Below are positions 1 to 6,065 of a DNA stretch of 6,336 nt, piece after piece. Position numbers and translations under genes: made by a program. How positions within the stretch are numbered: the stretch's first letter is position 1; each line of letters starts with the position of its first letter. Origin of the DNA: an uncultured Alphaproteobacteria bacterium (GTDB lineage Bacteria; Pseudomonadota; Alphaproteobacteria; Minwuiales; Minwuiaceae); contig CAJYBQ010000210.1 of assembly GCA_913064755.1 (NCBI GenBank), forward strand, positions 1 through 6,336, read 5' to 3'. The notes under the pieces are model-generated. The model did no database searches, was not told the origin of the DNA, and saw nothing but the letters and a program-made list of their open reading frames with translations.

Positions 1-34
1 CGCAGGGGGGCGCGTGGGGCAGGATGTCGATGTC
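1..34 (-). other. cobQ: Continuation of the cobQ reading frame past the TAG
   Basis: Downstream of the TAG the same frame reads DIDILPHAPPC up to the window edge. DIDIL is a conserved stretch at the start of the CobQ amidotransferase domain, usually GWDIDIL followed by a histidine and an RRGG-like segment. The frame is therefore kept and only the single codon at 35-37 breaks it. The residues PHAPPC differ from the usual AH-x-RRGG, so sequence quality or gene decay near the edge is suspected. Confidence 0.6.
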
Positions 35-979
35 CTAGACGTGCAGGCGAAGGAAGCGCAGTGCCGCGGTGGTGGACTTGCAGCAAGGCAGGATGACAAG
101 GTCGGCATAGCCGGGCAGGGGCTTGCCGGCACCGGTGATCTGAAGATCGATGCCGGGTTCCGCGGCCAGCGGGTCCAGGTCATCGAAGTTGGCGATGCGT
201 GACAGGGCAGGCACGACAACCCTGAAGGCACCTTCGCGCCGTCGTGCCCGGCCGCCGAGTTCCATCGCGTCCTCGGCCGGCAGTTGGTGGGCGTCCGCGA
301 ACCAGGGAATGACACCCAGGGCAGCCCAGCCCGTGCGCTCCGCGATCAGGTCGCGCCCGGCATCGAAGAGTGTCGGGTCGCCCCGGAACTTGTTGACCAG
401 GAAGCCCTTGATCCGGGCCTGTTCGTCGGGCGGGATCAGGGCGTGGGTGCCGACCAGCTGGGCGATGACACCGCCGCGGTCGATGTCGCCGACCAGCACG
501 ACGGGTACGTCCGCCGCCGCTGCAAAGCCCATGTTGGCGATGTCTCCGGCGCGCAGGTTGACCTCTGCCGTGCTGCCTGCCCCCTCCACGATGATCAGGT
601 CGGCCTGGTCCTTCAGGATGGCGAAGCTTTCCAGCACCCGGTGCAGCAGCCGGGGTTTCAGGTGCGCGTAGTCCCGTGCCCGCGCCGTCGCGAAACGCCG
701 GCCCTGGACCACCACCTGCGACCCGGTCTCGCTCTCGGGTTTCAGCAGGACCGGGTTCATGTGCACGCTGGTCGGCACCCGCGCGGCCAGCGCCTGCATT
801 GCCTGCGCGCGTCCGATCTCGCCGCCGTCTTCGGTCGCGGCGGCATTGTTCGACATGTTCTGGGGCTTGAAGGGCAGGGTGCGCAGACCCTGGTCGGCGA
901 ACAGCCGACACAGGCCCGCGACCAGCATCGACTTCCCGACACTGGACCCGGTGCCCTGCAACATGATCGCCGCCGTCAT
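35..979 (-). CDS. cobQ: Cobyric acid synthase CobQ, ATPase part, ended by an in-frame TAG
   Basis: CobQ (CbiP family) amidates four side chains of adenosylcobyrinate a,c-diamide using glutamine and ATP, late in cytoplasmic cobalamin synthesis. The 314 residues read give the N-terminal dethiobiotin-synthetase-like ATPase domain: P-loop GTGSSVGKS at residues 9-17, then KPQNMSNNA, EIGRAQA, MNPVLLKPESETGSQVVV, VEGAGS, GDIDRGGV and SRIANFDDLDPL, all family landmarks. Family members are near 480-500 aa and carry a C-terminal class I glutamine amidotransferase domain with the catalytic Cys in a GLCGG-like motif; that part lies beyond the window. Translation stops at TAG (35-37), but the frame continues as DIDIL, which normally follows GW in CobQ, so the stop replaces a Trp codon. 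The start is chosen because family proteins begin about five residues before M-x-QGT. There is no clear ribosome binding site; the start lies 24 nt after recA, inside a hairpin. Family identity is sure; whether the gene is intact is not. Confidence 0.9.
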   Translation of the reverse strand: MTAAIMLQGTGSSVGKSMLVAGLCRLFADQGLRTLPFKPQNMSNNAAATEDGGEIGRAQAMQALAARVPTSVHMNPVLLKPESETGSQVVVQGRRFATARARDYAHLKPRLLHRVLESFAILKDQADLIIVEGAGSTAEVNLRAGDIANMGFAAAADVPVVLVGDIDRGGVIAQLVGTHALIPPDEQARIKGFLVNKFRGDPTLFDAGRDLIAERTGWAALGVIPWFADAHQLPAEDAMELGGRARRREGAFRVVVPALSRIANFDDLDPLAAEPGIDLQITGAGKPLPGYADLVILPCCKSTTAALRFLRLHV

Positions 980-992
980 GCGGCGATCATGT
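961..992 (-). promoter_or_regulatory. Perfect 13-bp hairpin with the cobQ start codon in its loop
   Basis: In the mRNA sense the arms are ACATGATCGCCGC (992-980) and GCGGCGATCATGT (973-961), exact reverse complements. They enclose the six-base loop ATGACG (979-974), whose first three bases are the cobQ initiation codon. The 5' arm lies in the recA-cobQ spacer and the 3' arm encodes cobQ codons 3-6. The 5' arm also starts a mini-ORF, ATG ATC GCC GCA TGA (990-976), whose stop overlaps the cobQ start as ATGA. No T-run follows, so it is not a classical terminator. The repeat is seen directly; a role in limiting or coupling cobQ translation is inference. Confidence 0.55.
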
Positions 993-1003
993 CAGGTCGG
1001 TCT

Positions 1004-2110
1004 TCATCCGGCCTTGAGGTCGGGATCTTCATCATCATCCAGGTCGTCACCGGCTTCCGGACCCTTGGTCATGGCGTCGGTCAGCAGCCCGGCATGGCGG
1101 AAGATGTCCTTTTCGATCCGGGCCGCGATATCGGGATTGTCGGCAAGGAACTGCTTCGCGGCTTCACGGCCCTGACCAATGCGCTGATCACCGGCGGAGA
1201 ACCAGGACCCCGCCTTGTCCACGACGCCGGCCTTCACGCCATGATCCAGCAATTCGCCGGTCTTTGAGATGCCGGAGCCGTACATGATGTCGAATTCGAC
1301 CACCCGGAAGGGCGGTGCGACCTTGTTCTTCACCACCTTGACGCGGGTCTGGTTGCCGACCACGTCATCGCGGTTCTTGATGGCACCGATACGCCGGATG
1401 TCGAGGCGGACGGAGGCGTAGAACTTCAGAGCATTGCCGCCGGACGTGGTTTCCGGGCTGCCGAACATCACGCCGATCTTCAACCGGATCTGGTGGATGA
1501 AGATGACCATGCAGTTGGTGCGGGAAATGGAAGAGGTGAGCTTGCGCAGCGCCTGGCTCATCAACCGGGCCTGCAGGCCGACATGGGAATCGCCCATCTC
1601 GCCTTCCAGTTCCGCCTGCGGCACCAGGGCGGCGACGGAATCGATCACCACCATGTCCACGGCGCCGGAGCGCACCAGGGTGTCCGCGATTTCCAGCGCC
1701 TGCTCGCCCGTGTCGGGCTGGGAGATGATCAGGTCATCGATATTGACGCCCAGCTTGTTGGCATAGGCAGGGTCGAGTGCATGTTCGGCATCGATGAACG
1801 CACAGGTTCCGCCCTTCTTCTGCGCCTCGGCAATGGCATGCAGGGTGAGCGTGGTCTTGCCCGAGCTTTCCGGCCCGTAGATTTCCACCACCCGGCCCTT
1901 GGGCAGGCCGCCTATGCCCAGTGCCATGTCGAGGCCGAGGGAGCCGGTCGAAATGGATTCGACATTCATTGCTTCTCGCTGGCCCAGCCGCATGACCGAA
2001 CCCTTGCCAAAAGCACGTTCGATCTGGCTCAACGCTGCGTCCAGGGCCTTGGATTTGTCTGACACGCTCCGACCTTCCTTTTCGACGAGACGCATGGATG
2101 CTTGCGACAT
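1004..2110 (-). CDS. recA: Recombinase A (RecA)
   Basis: RecA is the cytoplasmic DNA-dependent ATPase that forms filaments on single-stranded DNA, carries out strand exchange and triggers LexA self-cleavage. The 368-aa product is full length and slightly longer than usual (about 350). Visible parts are Walker A GPESSGKTT (79-87), the catalytic Glu in DAEHALD (E109), Walker B VVIDSVA with D157, the L1 region around EGEMGDSHVG (169-178), the L2 region after IHQIR (205-209), VGNQTRVKVVKNK, and an acidic tail (355-364). A TTG further upstream (2170) would add 20 residues unlike RecA; the ATG at 2110 is preferred because GGAG lies 7 nt upstream. Oddity: His206 stands where nearly all RecA proteins have Asn (IFINQIR). 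It follows cckA after 192 nt with its own likely promoter, and cobQ follows 24 nt later. Confidence 0.97.
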   Translation of the reverse strand: MSQASMRLVEKEGRSVSDKSKALDAALSQIERAFGKGSVMRLGQREAMNVESISTGSLGLDMALGIGGLPKGRVVEIYGPESSGKTTLTLHAIAEAQKKGGTCAFIDAEHALDPAYANKLGVNIDDLIISQPDTGEQALEIADTLVRSGAVDMVVIDSVAALVPQAELEGEMGDSHVGLQARLMSQALRKLTSSISRTNCMVIFIHQIRLKIGVMFGSPETTSGGNALKFYASVRLDIRRIGAIKNRDDVVGNQTRVKVVKNKVAPPFRVVEFDIMYGSGISKTGELLDHGVKAGVVDKAGSWFSAGDQRIGQGREAAKQFLADNPDIAARIEKDIFRHAGLLTDAMTKGPEAGDDLDDDEDPDLKAG

Positions 2111-2117
2111 GTTTCCG

Positions 2118-2121
2118 CTCC
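2118..2121 (-). promoter_or_regulatory. recA ribosome binding site
   Basis: GGAG sits 7 nt before the ATG at 2110 in the mRNA sense. It decides the start: it supports translation beginning with MSQAS rather than at the upstream TTG. Confidence 0.7.
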
Positions 2122-2149
2122 GATGTTTAACAGGCTGCTGGGTTGGTGC

Positions 2150-2172
2150 AATTGCGATCAATGTACGCAATT
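2150..2172. repeat. 7-bp inverted repeat in the recA leader
   Basis: AATTGCG (2150-2156) and CGCAATT (2166-2172) are exact reverse complements separated by 9 nt. The repeat lies about 40-60 nt upstream of the recA start, around the -10 and start-point region of the candidate promoter. It could be an operator or an mRNA hairpin; nothing in the sequence decides between them. Confidence 0.4.
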
Positions 2173-2200
2173 TGTTCCTGTTTCAAAGCGGTTTCGTCAA
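2171..2200 (-). promoter_or_regulatory. Candidate recA promoter
   Basis: On the minus strand TTGACG (2200-2195) is a good -35 hexamer. At 17-18 nt spacing the -10 region reads GAACAAA (2177-2171), a poor match to TATAAT. Transcription would start near 2164, giving a leader of about 55 nt. The position suits recA, but the -10 element is weak and the call is tentative. Confidence 0.3.
2180..2195. promoter_or_regulatory. Degenerate LexA-box candidate 1 (GTTTC direct repeat)
   Basis: GTTTC occurs twice (2180-2184 and 2191-2195) with an 11-bp period, the same period as the alphaproteobacterial LexA operator GTTC-N7-GTTC. Read as TTTC-N7-TTTC it matches 6 of 8 fixed bases. It falls inside the spacer of the candidate recA promoter, where a repressor would block RNA polymerase. 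Confidence 0.3.
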
Positions 2201-2207
2201 TGCATTG

Positions 2208-2219
2208 ATATTGCAATAT
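2208..2219. repeat. 12-bp AT-rich palindrome upstream of recA
   Basis: ATATTGCAATAT is a perfect palindrome in a short AT-rich island that contrasts with the GC-rich surroundings. It lies just upstream of the TTGACG hexamer. It may be a protein-binding site or an UP-like element; its function is unknown. Confidence 0.3.
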
Positions 2220-2235
2220 AAAACAAGGTATGTAC

Positions 2236-2250
2236 CCGTGATGTTCACGG
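2236..2250 (-). terminator. Small hairpin between cckA and recA, weak terminator candidate
   Basis: In the mRNA sense CCGTGA-ACA-TCACGG forms a 6-bp stem with a 3-nt loop, followed about 10 nt later by TTGTTTTAT. The T-rich stretch is too distant for a standard intrinsic terminator. It overlaps LexA-box candidate 2, so the two readings compete. Confidence 0.2.
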
Positions 2251-2257
2251 TCGGATC
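2243..2257. promoter_or_regulatory. Degenerate LexA-box candidate 2
   Basis: GTTC-ACGGTCG-GATC matches 7 of the 8 fixed bases of the alphaproteobacterial LexA consensus GTTC-N7-GTTC. It is about 135 nt upstream of the recA start, farther than expected for the candidate promoter at 2171-2200, so it would need another start point. A one-mismatch hit of this kind can arise by chance. Confidence 0.25.
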
Positions 2258-2279
2258 GTCAGCCACGCAGGCGCAAGCC

Positions 2280-2304
2280 GATTCCGCGTTCGCCCCGCCG
2301 AATC
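2280..2304 (-). terminator. Imperfect hairpin at the cckA stop codon
   Basis: In the mRNA sense GATTCGGCG-GGGCGAA-CGCGGAATC pairs 8 of 9 positions with one internal G-G mismatch. It begins within the cckA stop codon. No U-tract follows, so it may only protect the 3' end or assist Rho-dependent ending; intrinsic termination is doubtful. Confidence 0.25.
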
Positions 2305-4186
2305 AGCCGCCGAGCTGTTCCTTCACCTTGGCGGCCAGGTCCTTCAGGCTGAACGGCTTGGCCAGGAAGTCGACGTCGGTCAGGTCATCCCCCAGGCTGC
2401 GGCGGAATGCTTCCTCGGCATAGCCCGATATGAAGACCGCCCTGATGTCGGGCCGCAGTTCCCGGGCGCGGCGGATCAGGGTGGGGCCATCCATGTTCGG
2501 CATGACCACGTCGCTGACCATCAGGTCGATGTCATGCTCGCCATTGCTGATGATGTCGAGTGCCGTGTCGCCGCTGTCGGCCTCCAGCACCGTGTAGCCC
2601 TTGTTGCGCAGTGCCCGCACCGCGAACAGGCGCACCGCGTCCTCGTCTTCCACCAGCAGGATCGTGCCCTGGCCGGTCAGGTCGACGTTTCGGCTGCGGC
2701 TGCTGGACTGCACCAGTTCCGGGTCTTCATCGATGCGCGGCAGCAGGATGCGGAACGTGGTGCCTGGCTCGACCCGGCTTTCCACCAGCACGTAACCGCC
2801 TGTCTGGCGCACGATACCGTAGACCGTGGCGAGACCGAGGTCCGTGCCCTGGCCCACTTCCTTGGTGGTGAAGAAGGGTTCGAAGATCTTGGCGATGTTC
2901 TCGTCCGAGATGCCATGACCTGTGTCGATCACCGCGATCTCGACATAATCGCCAACCGGCATGATCTCGTCGCCGACCGCTTCCGGCACATCCACCCGCA
3001 GGTTGCGGGTCTCGATCGAGACGGTGCCGCCGGACTGCATGGCATCGCGGGCATTGACGACGAGGTTGGTCACGACCTGCTCGATCTGTCCCTGGTCCAC
3101 CTTCACCAGGCCCAGGTCGCGGTCATGCACGATGCGCAGGTTCAGATGTTCCCCGATCAGGCGACGCAGCAGGTCGGACAGGTCGGCCAGCACGTCGGTC
3201 AGGTTCAGCACCTTCGGGCGGAGGGTCTGGCGACGGGAGAAGGCGAGCAGCTGGCGCACCAGCGCCGCGGCGCGATTGGCATTCTGCTTGATGTGGACAA
3301 TGTCGGCGTAGGAAGGATCACCCGGCGGATGACGCATCAGCAGCAGGTCGGAAAAGCCGATCATGGCCGTCAGCAGATTGTTGAAGTCATGTGCCACGCC
3401 ACCGGCCAGCTGGCCGACGGCCTGCATCTTCTGGCTCTGGGCGAACTGCGCTTCCAGGCTGCGTTGTTCCGTGGCGTCGATGAAGTACAGCACCACGACC
3501 CGCTGCCCGTCACGGCGGTCCAGCCAGGTGCCGTGGATGCGTGCCACCCGGGCCGCACTGCCCGTCAGCTTGACCTCGATCGGGTCCGTCAGTTCGGTTC
3601 CTTCTGCCAGGGCGACCTGCTTCGCCGTGACCGCGGACTGGTCCTTGGTGTCGACCAGTTCCACCCAGTTGCGCCCGATTTCCTTGCCACGGGTTCCGAA
3701 CATGCGCCCGATGGCACCGTTGGCGTTGATGATCTTTCCGTCCCTGTCGGCCATCAGGATGCCGATGGGCGCATGGTTGCCGAAGCGAATGAAGTTGTCG
3801 CGAATGTGCCCGACTTCCTGGCGCAGCTCCGCGATCTGGTCCAGGGCCTCTTCGCTGGGTTCCTGCTTCGGTTCGGGTGTTTCGGCCACCACCGGCGGGG
3901 GGATATCTGCCGCGGTCACTTCCGGGATCGGCCGTGACGGGGGCATGGCTTCGATGATCCGCACCGGCGCGGGTGATCGACGCTTGATCACGAAGGGCAG
4001 CATGGCCACGAACATGGCAACGACCAGAACGCCCAGGACCTCGGCCCCGAGTTCGAGTTGTCCGCTGCCGAGAGCAAGGCCGAGCAGAACGCCGAGGGCG
4101 ACCAGCACCAGCGCGGGGGTGGAGATGCGTGGCGGGGTTTCCGCCGGATCCTGTCCGGTCGGCTTGTCGCTTGTCTGGTCGGTCAA
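2303..4186 (-). CDS. cckA: Cell-cycle hybrid histidine kinase CckA
   Basis: CckA is a membrane hybrid kinase/phosphatase that, through ChpT, sets the phosphorylation of CtrA and CpdR, controlling cell cycle and motility in alphaproteobacteria. The 627-aa product has two hydrophobic segments (about 24-40 and 46-67), a proline-rich linker (71-110), a short helical region (112-130), one PAS domain (130-240), a HisKA domain with phosphoacceptor H266 in AHDFNNLL, the ATPase domain with N box N378, G1 DTGHG (421-425) and F box FEPFF (435-439), and a receiver domain (508-627) with acidic D514/E515, phosphoacceptor D559, S587 and K610. Oddity: the G2 box reads GTDLGL (447-452), with Asp449 where Gly is expected. 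Caulobacter CckA is longer, with two PAS domains. The start is TTG, overlapping the flhB stop as TTGA, with GGAG 9 nt upstream; the next Met (81) would lose the membrane segments. Identity rests on the full domain order and the HDFNNLL and TVYGIV motifs. Confidence 0.93.
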   Translation of the reverse strand: MTDQTSDKPTGQDPAETPPRISTPALVLVALGVLLGLALGSGQLELGAEVLGVLVVAMFVAMLPFVIKRRSPAPVRIIEAMPPSRPIPEVTAADIPPPVVAETPEPKQEPSEEALDQIAELRQEVGHIRDNFIRFGNHAPIGILMADRDGKIINANGAIGRMFGTRGKEIGRNWVELVDTKDQSAVTAKQVALAEGTELTDPIEVKLTGSAARVARIHGTWLDRRDGQRVVVLYFIDATEQRSLEAQFAQSQKMQAVGQLAGGVAHDFNNLLTAMIGFSDLLLMRHPPGDPSYADIVHIKQNANRAAALVRQLLAFSRRQTLRPKVLNLTDVLADLSDLLRRLIGEHLNLRIVHDRDLGLVKVDQGQIEQVVTNLVVNARDAMQSGGTVSIETRNLRVDVPEAVGDEIMPVGDYVEIAVIDTGHGISDENIAKIFEPFFTTKEVGQGTDLGLATVYGIVRQTGGYVLVESRVEPGTTFRILLPRIDEDPELVQSSSRSRNVDLTGQGTILLVEDEDAVRLFAVRALRNKGYTVLEADSGDTALDIISNGEHDIDLMVSDVVMPNMDGPTLIRRARELRPDIRAVFISGYAEEAFRRSLGDDLTDVDFLAKPFSLKDLAAKVKEQLGG

Positions 4187-4199
4187 GGCTGGCTGCTCC
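4183..4199 (-). promoter_or_regulatory. TTGA stop/start overlap and ribosome binding site for cckA
   Basis: The flhB stop TGA (4185-4183) shares two bases with the cckA start TTG (4186-4184). GGAG (4199-4196) inside the end of flhB lies 9 nt upstream. This points to translational coupling, with ribosomes finishing flhB re-initiating on cckA at a weak start codon. Confidence 0.65.
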
Positions 4200-5289
4200 G
4201 CGCGGTCTGGCTTCCGCCGCTGTAACTCTGGCTGAGATTCATGACGTAGCTTATCACTTCGGCCACCGCCTTGTAGTGCTCGGGCGGGATTTCCTCGTCC
4301 AGCTCCACGACCGCGTGCAGCGCCCGCGCCAGCGGCTTGTTCACGACCACCGGCACGTCGTTCTCTTCCGCCACCTTCCTGATGTTCAGTGCCACCTGGT
4401 CGATACCCTTCGCGACGCAGGTCGGCGCCGCCATGGCGGACATGTCGTACTTCAGCGCGATGGCATAATGCGTCGGGTTGGCAATGACCACGCTCGCCTC
4501 CGGCACCGCTGCCATCATGCGACGGCGCGACCGTTCCATGCGGATGGCCCTGATCTTCTGCTTCACCATCGGGTCGCCGTCCGACTGCTTCTGCTCGTCC
4601 TTGATGTCACGGCGGGACATGCGCAGGTCCTGCTTGGTCTTCCACTTCTGATAGGCGAAATCGGCCGCGGCGATCACGGTCATCACGGCCATCACCCCGC
4701 CGACCATGGTCAGTGCTTCCTTGCGCACGAATTCCAGTATCCCGAGCGGCGGCACGGCAATGAGCCCCGGCAGCTTGTCGAAGTCGGGCCAGATCAGTGC
4801 GAAGGTGACGAAGGCAACCAGCATCAGCTTGGCGATGCCCTTCAGGAATTCCAGGATCGAATTGAGCGAGAACAGCCGTTTCATGCCCGCGATGGGCGAT
4901 ACCTTCGACAACTCCGGCTTGATCTTGTTCGGCGTCAGCTTGATCGGGTGCTGCACCGCCGTGGAAACGATTGCCAGGATCGCCAGCACACCCATGAAGG
5001 GCAGGACCGCGGTCGCGACATGACCTACCAGATCGTCCAGCAGGCCCTGCATCGCGCCTGAATCCACGATGATCTGGTCTGGGGAGGCGACGAAGTTCCG
5101 CAAGGTGGCCAGCAGGGTCTGGCCCATGTGCCCGATCATGAACATCAGCAACGCGGCGGTGCCGATCATCATGAACCAGTGCCCGACCTCCTGGCTCTTC
5201 GCGACCTGGCCCTTCTTCAGGGCCTCCTGCAGTTTCTGGTCTGTCGGGTCTTCGGTTTTTTCCGACTTGTCCTGGTCATCACCGGCCAT
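4183..5289 (-). CDS. flhB: Flagellar export-gate protein FlhB
   Basis: FlhB is the inner-membrane component of the flagellar type III export apparatus whose self-cleaved cytoplasmic domain switches export from rod/hook to filament substrates. The 368-aa product matches the family length. It begins with the typical EKTEDPTDQKLQEALKKGQVAKSQE segment in spirit (residues 10-34), followed by four hydrophobic segments (about 37-56, 88-112, 145-168, 190-212), the linker SRRDIKDEQKQSDGDP (225-240) and the cleavage motif NPTH at 271-274, followed by YAIALKY. The ATG start has AGGGGA 5 nt upstream, overlapping the fliR stop; the intergenic gap is 9 nt. The injectisome homologue SctU is the alternative, but the fliQ-fliR-flhB order and the neighbouring cckA favour the flagellar system. 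Confidence 0.96.
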   Translation of the reverse strand: MAGDDQDKSEKTEDPTDQKLQEALKKGQVAKSQEVGHWFMMIGTAALLMFMIGHMGQTLLATLRNFVASPDQIIVDSGAMQGLLDDLVGHVATAVLPFMGVLAILAIVSTAVQHPIKLTPNKIKPELSKVSPIAGMKRLFSLNSILEFLKGIAKLMLVAFVTFALIWPDFDKLPGLIAVPPLGILEFVRKEALTMVGGVMAVMTVIAAADFAYQKWKTKQDLRMSRRDIKDEQKQSDGDPMVKQKIRAIRMERSRRRMMAAVPEASVVIANPTHYAIALKYDMSAMAAPTCVAKGIDQVALNIRKVAEENDVPVVVNKPLARALHAVVELDEEIPPEHYKAVAEVISYVMNLSQSYSGGSQTARSSQP

Positions 5290-5298
5290 GTGCTTCCC

Positions 5299-6060
5299 CT
5301 ATGAAACCAGGAACATGGCGATGCCGGCTTCGAAGTGCTCCAGGAACCACATCATGCTGGCACCCAGGACCATCATCATGATGACGAAGGCCAGCATGAT
5401 CTGCAGCGGCATGACGATGAAGAACACCTGCATCTGCGGCATCAGGCGATTGACCAGTCCCATGCCGATATAGAGCACCAGGGCATAGGCGATGAACGGG
5501 GCGGATATCTGCAGACCGATCAGGAAGCTGTTGGCGACCCAGTTCGATGCGGTCCTGGCGAAATCCTCCAGCGGCGGGACGGTTGCCGCAGGGAACAGCA
5601 GATAGGAATCACTGACCGCGAACATCATCATGTGATGCAGGTCGGCCATGAAGATCATGACCATGCCCATGATGCTGAAGAAGCTGCCGATCAGCGCGCC
5701 CTGTGCCCCCTGCGCCGGGTCGAAGGACTGCGCGAAGCCAAGGCTTGCCTGGAAGGAGATGATGATGCCGGCGACGTGCAGGGCCGTGACCAGCAACCGC
5801 ACCATGCCGCCGATGAAGACGCCTATCAGCACCTCGCCCGCTATCAGGGGCAGCAGGCTGACCGGCTGCGCGGGGATCGGGGGCAGGGCATCGACAAGCA
5901 CGGGCTGCAGCACGATGGACAGGCCCATGGCGATGCCCAGGCGCACCCGTGGCGGAATGTAGGGTTCACCGAATCCCGGCAGCACCATGATCATGGCCCC
6001 GACGCGGGCAAAGATCAGCAGTGTCGAGAATATCGTGGCGGGCAGGACCTCGGCCAACAC
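5299..6060 (-). CDS. fliR: Flagellar export-gate protein FliR
   Basis: FliR is part of the FliPQR core of the flagellar export gate, through which unfolded substrates leave the cytoplasm. The 253-aa product has the usual length and is very hydrophobic, with about six membrane segments (roughly 9-29, 41-58, 68-92, 122-148, 178-201, 211-239). Family-like stretches include FARVGAMIMVLPGFGE (17-32), GEVLIGVFIGG (75-85) and QASLGFAQSFDP (104-115). Methionine is abundant in the C-terminal half. The start is GTG at 6060, 5 nt after the fliQ stop, with no strong ribosome binding site, so translation is probably coupled to fliQ. Confidence 0.95.
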   Translation of the reverse strand: MLAEVLPATIFSTLLIFARVGAMIMVLPGFGEPYIPPRVRLGIAMGLSIVLQPVLVDALPPIPAQPVSLLPLIAGEVLIGVFIGGMVRLLVTALHVAGIIISFQASLGFAQSFDPAQGAQGALIGSFFSIMGMVMIFMADLHHMMMFAVSDSYLLFPAATVPPLEDFARTASNWVANSFLIGLQISAPFIAYALVLYIGMGLVNRLMPQMQVFFIVMPLQIMLAFVIMMMVLGASMMWFLEHFEAGIAMFLVS

Positions 6061-6065
6061 GGCGA

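Noticed and set aside
961..992. Hairpin read as an intrinsic terminator of recA
   Set aside because: No T-run follows the stem in the transcribed direction and half of the stem is cobQ coding sequence.
284..1267. Plus-strand open frame of 327 codons across cobQ and recA
   Set aside because: It spans two genes in antisense and shows no recognisable domain.
2111..2170. Upstream TTG start for recA adding 20 residues
   Set aside because: The extra residues do not resemble RecA, and GGAG placed 7 nt before the ATG at 2110 supports the shorter form.
2534..3937. Long plus-strand open frame (467 codons)
   Set aside because: It lies wholly opposite cckA, whose domains are all recognisable; the protein is low-complexity (His, Gln, Val, Asp rich) and typical of an antisense shadow in GC-rich DNA.
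4129..5061. Plus-strand open frame of 310 codons opposite flhB
   Set aside because: Antisense shadow of flhB, rich in His, Arg and Gln, with no family-like motifs.
5985..5996. 12-bp palindrome CCATGATCATGG
   Set aside because: It lies inside fliR where consecutive Met and Ile codons (ATG ATC ATG) make it by coding; no regulatory setting.
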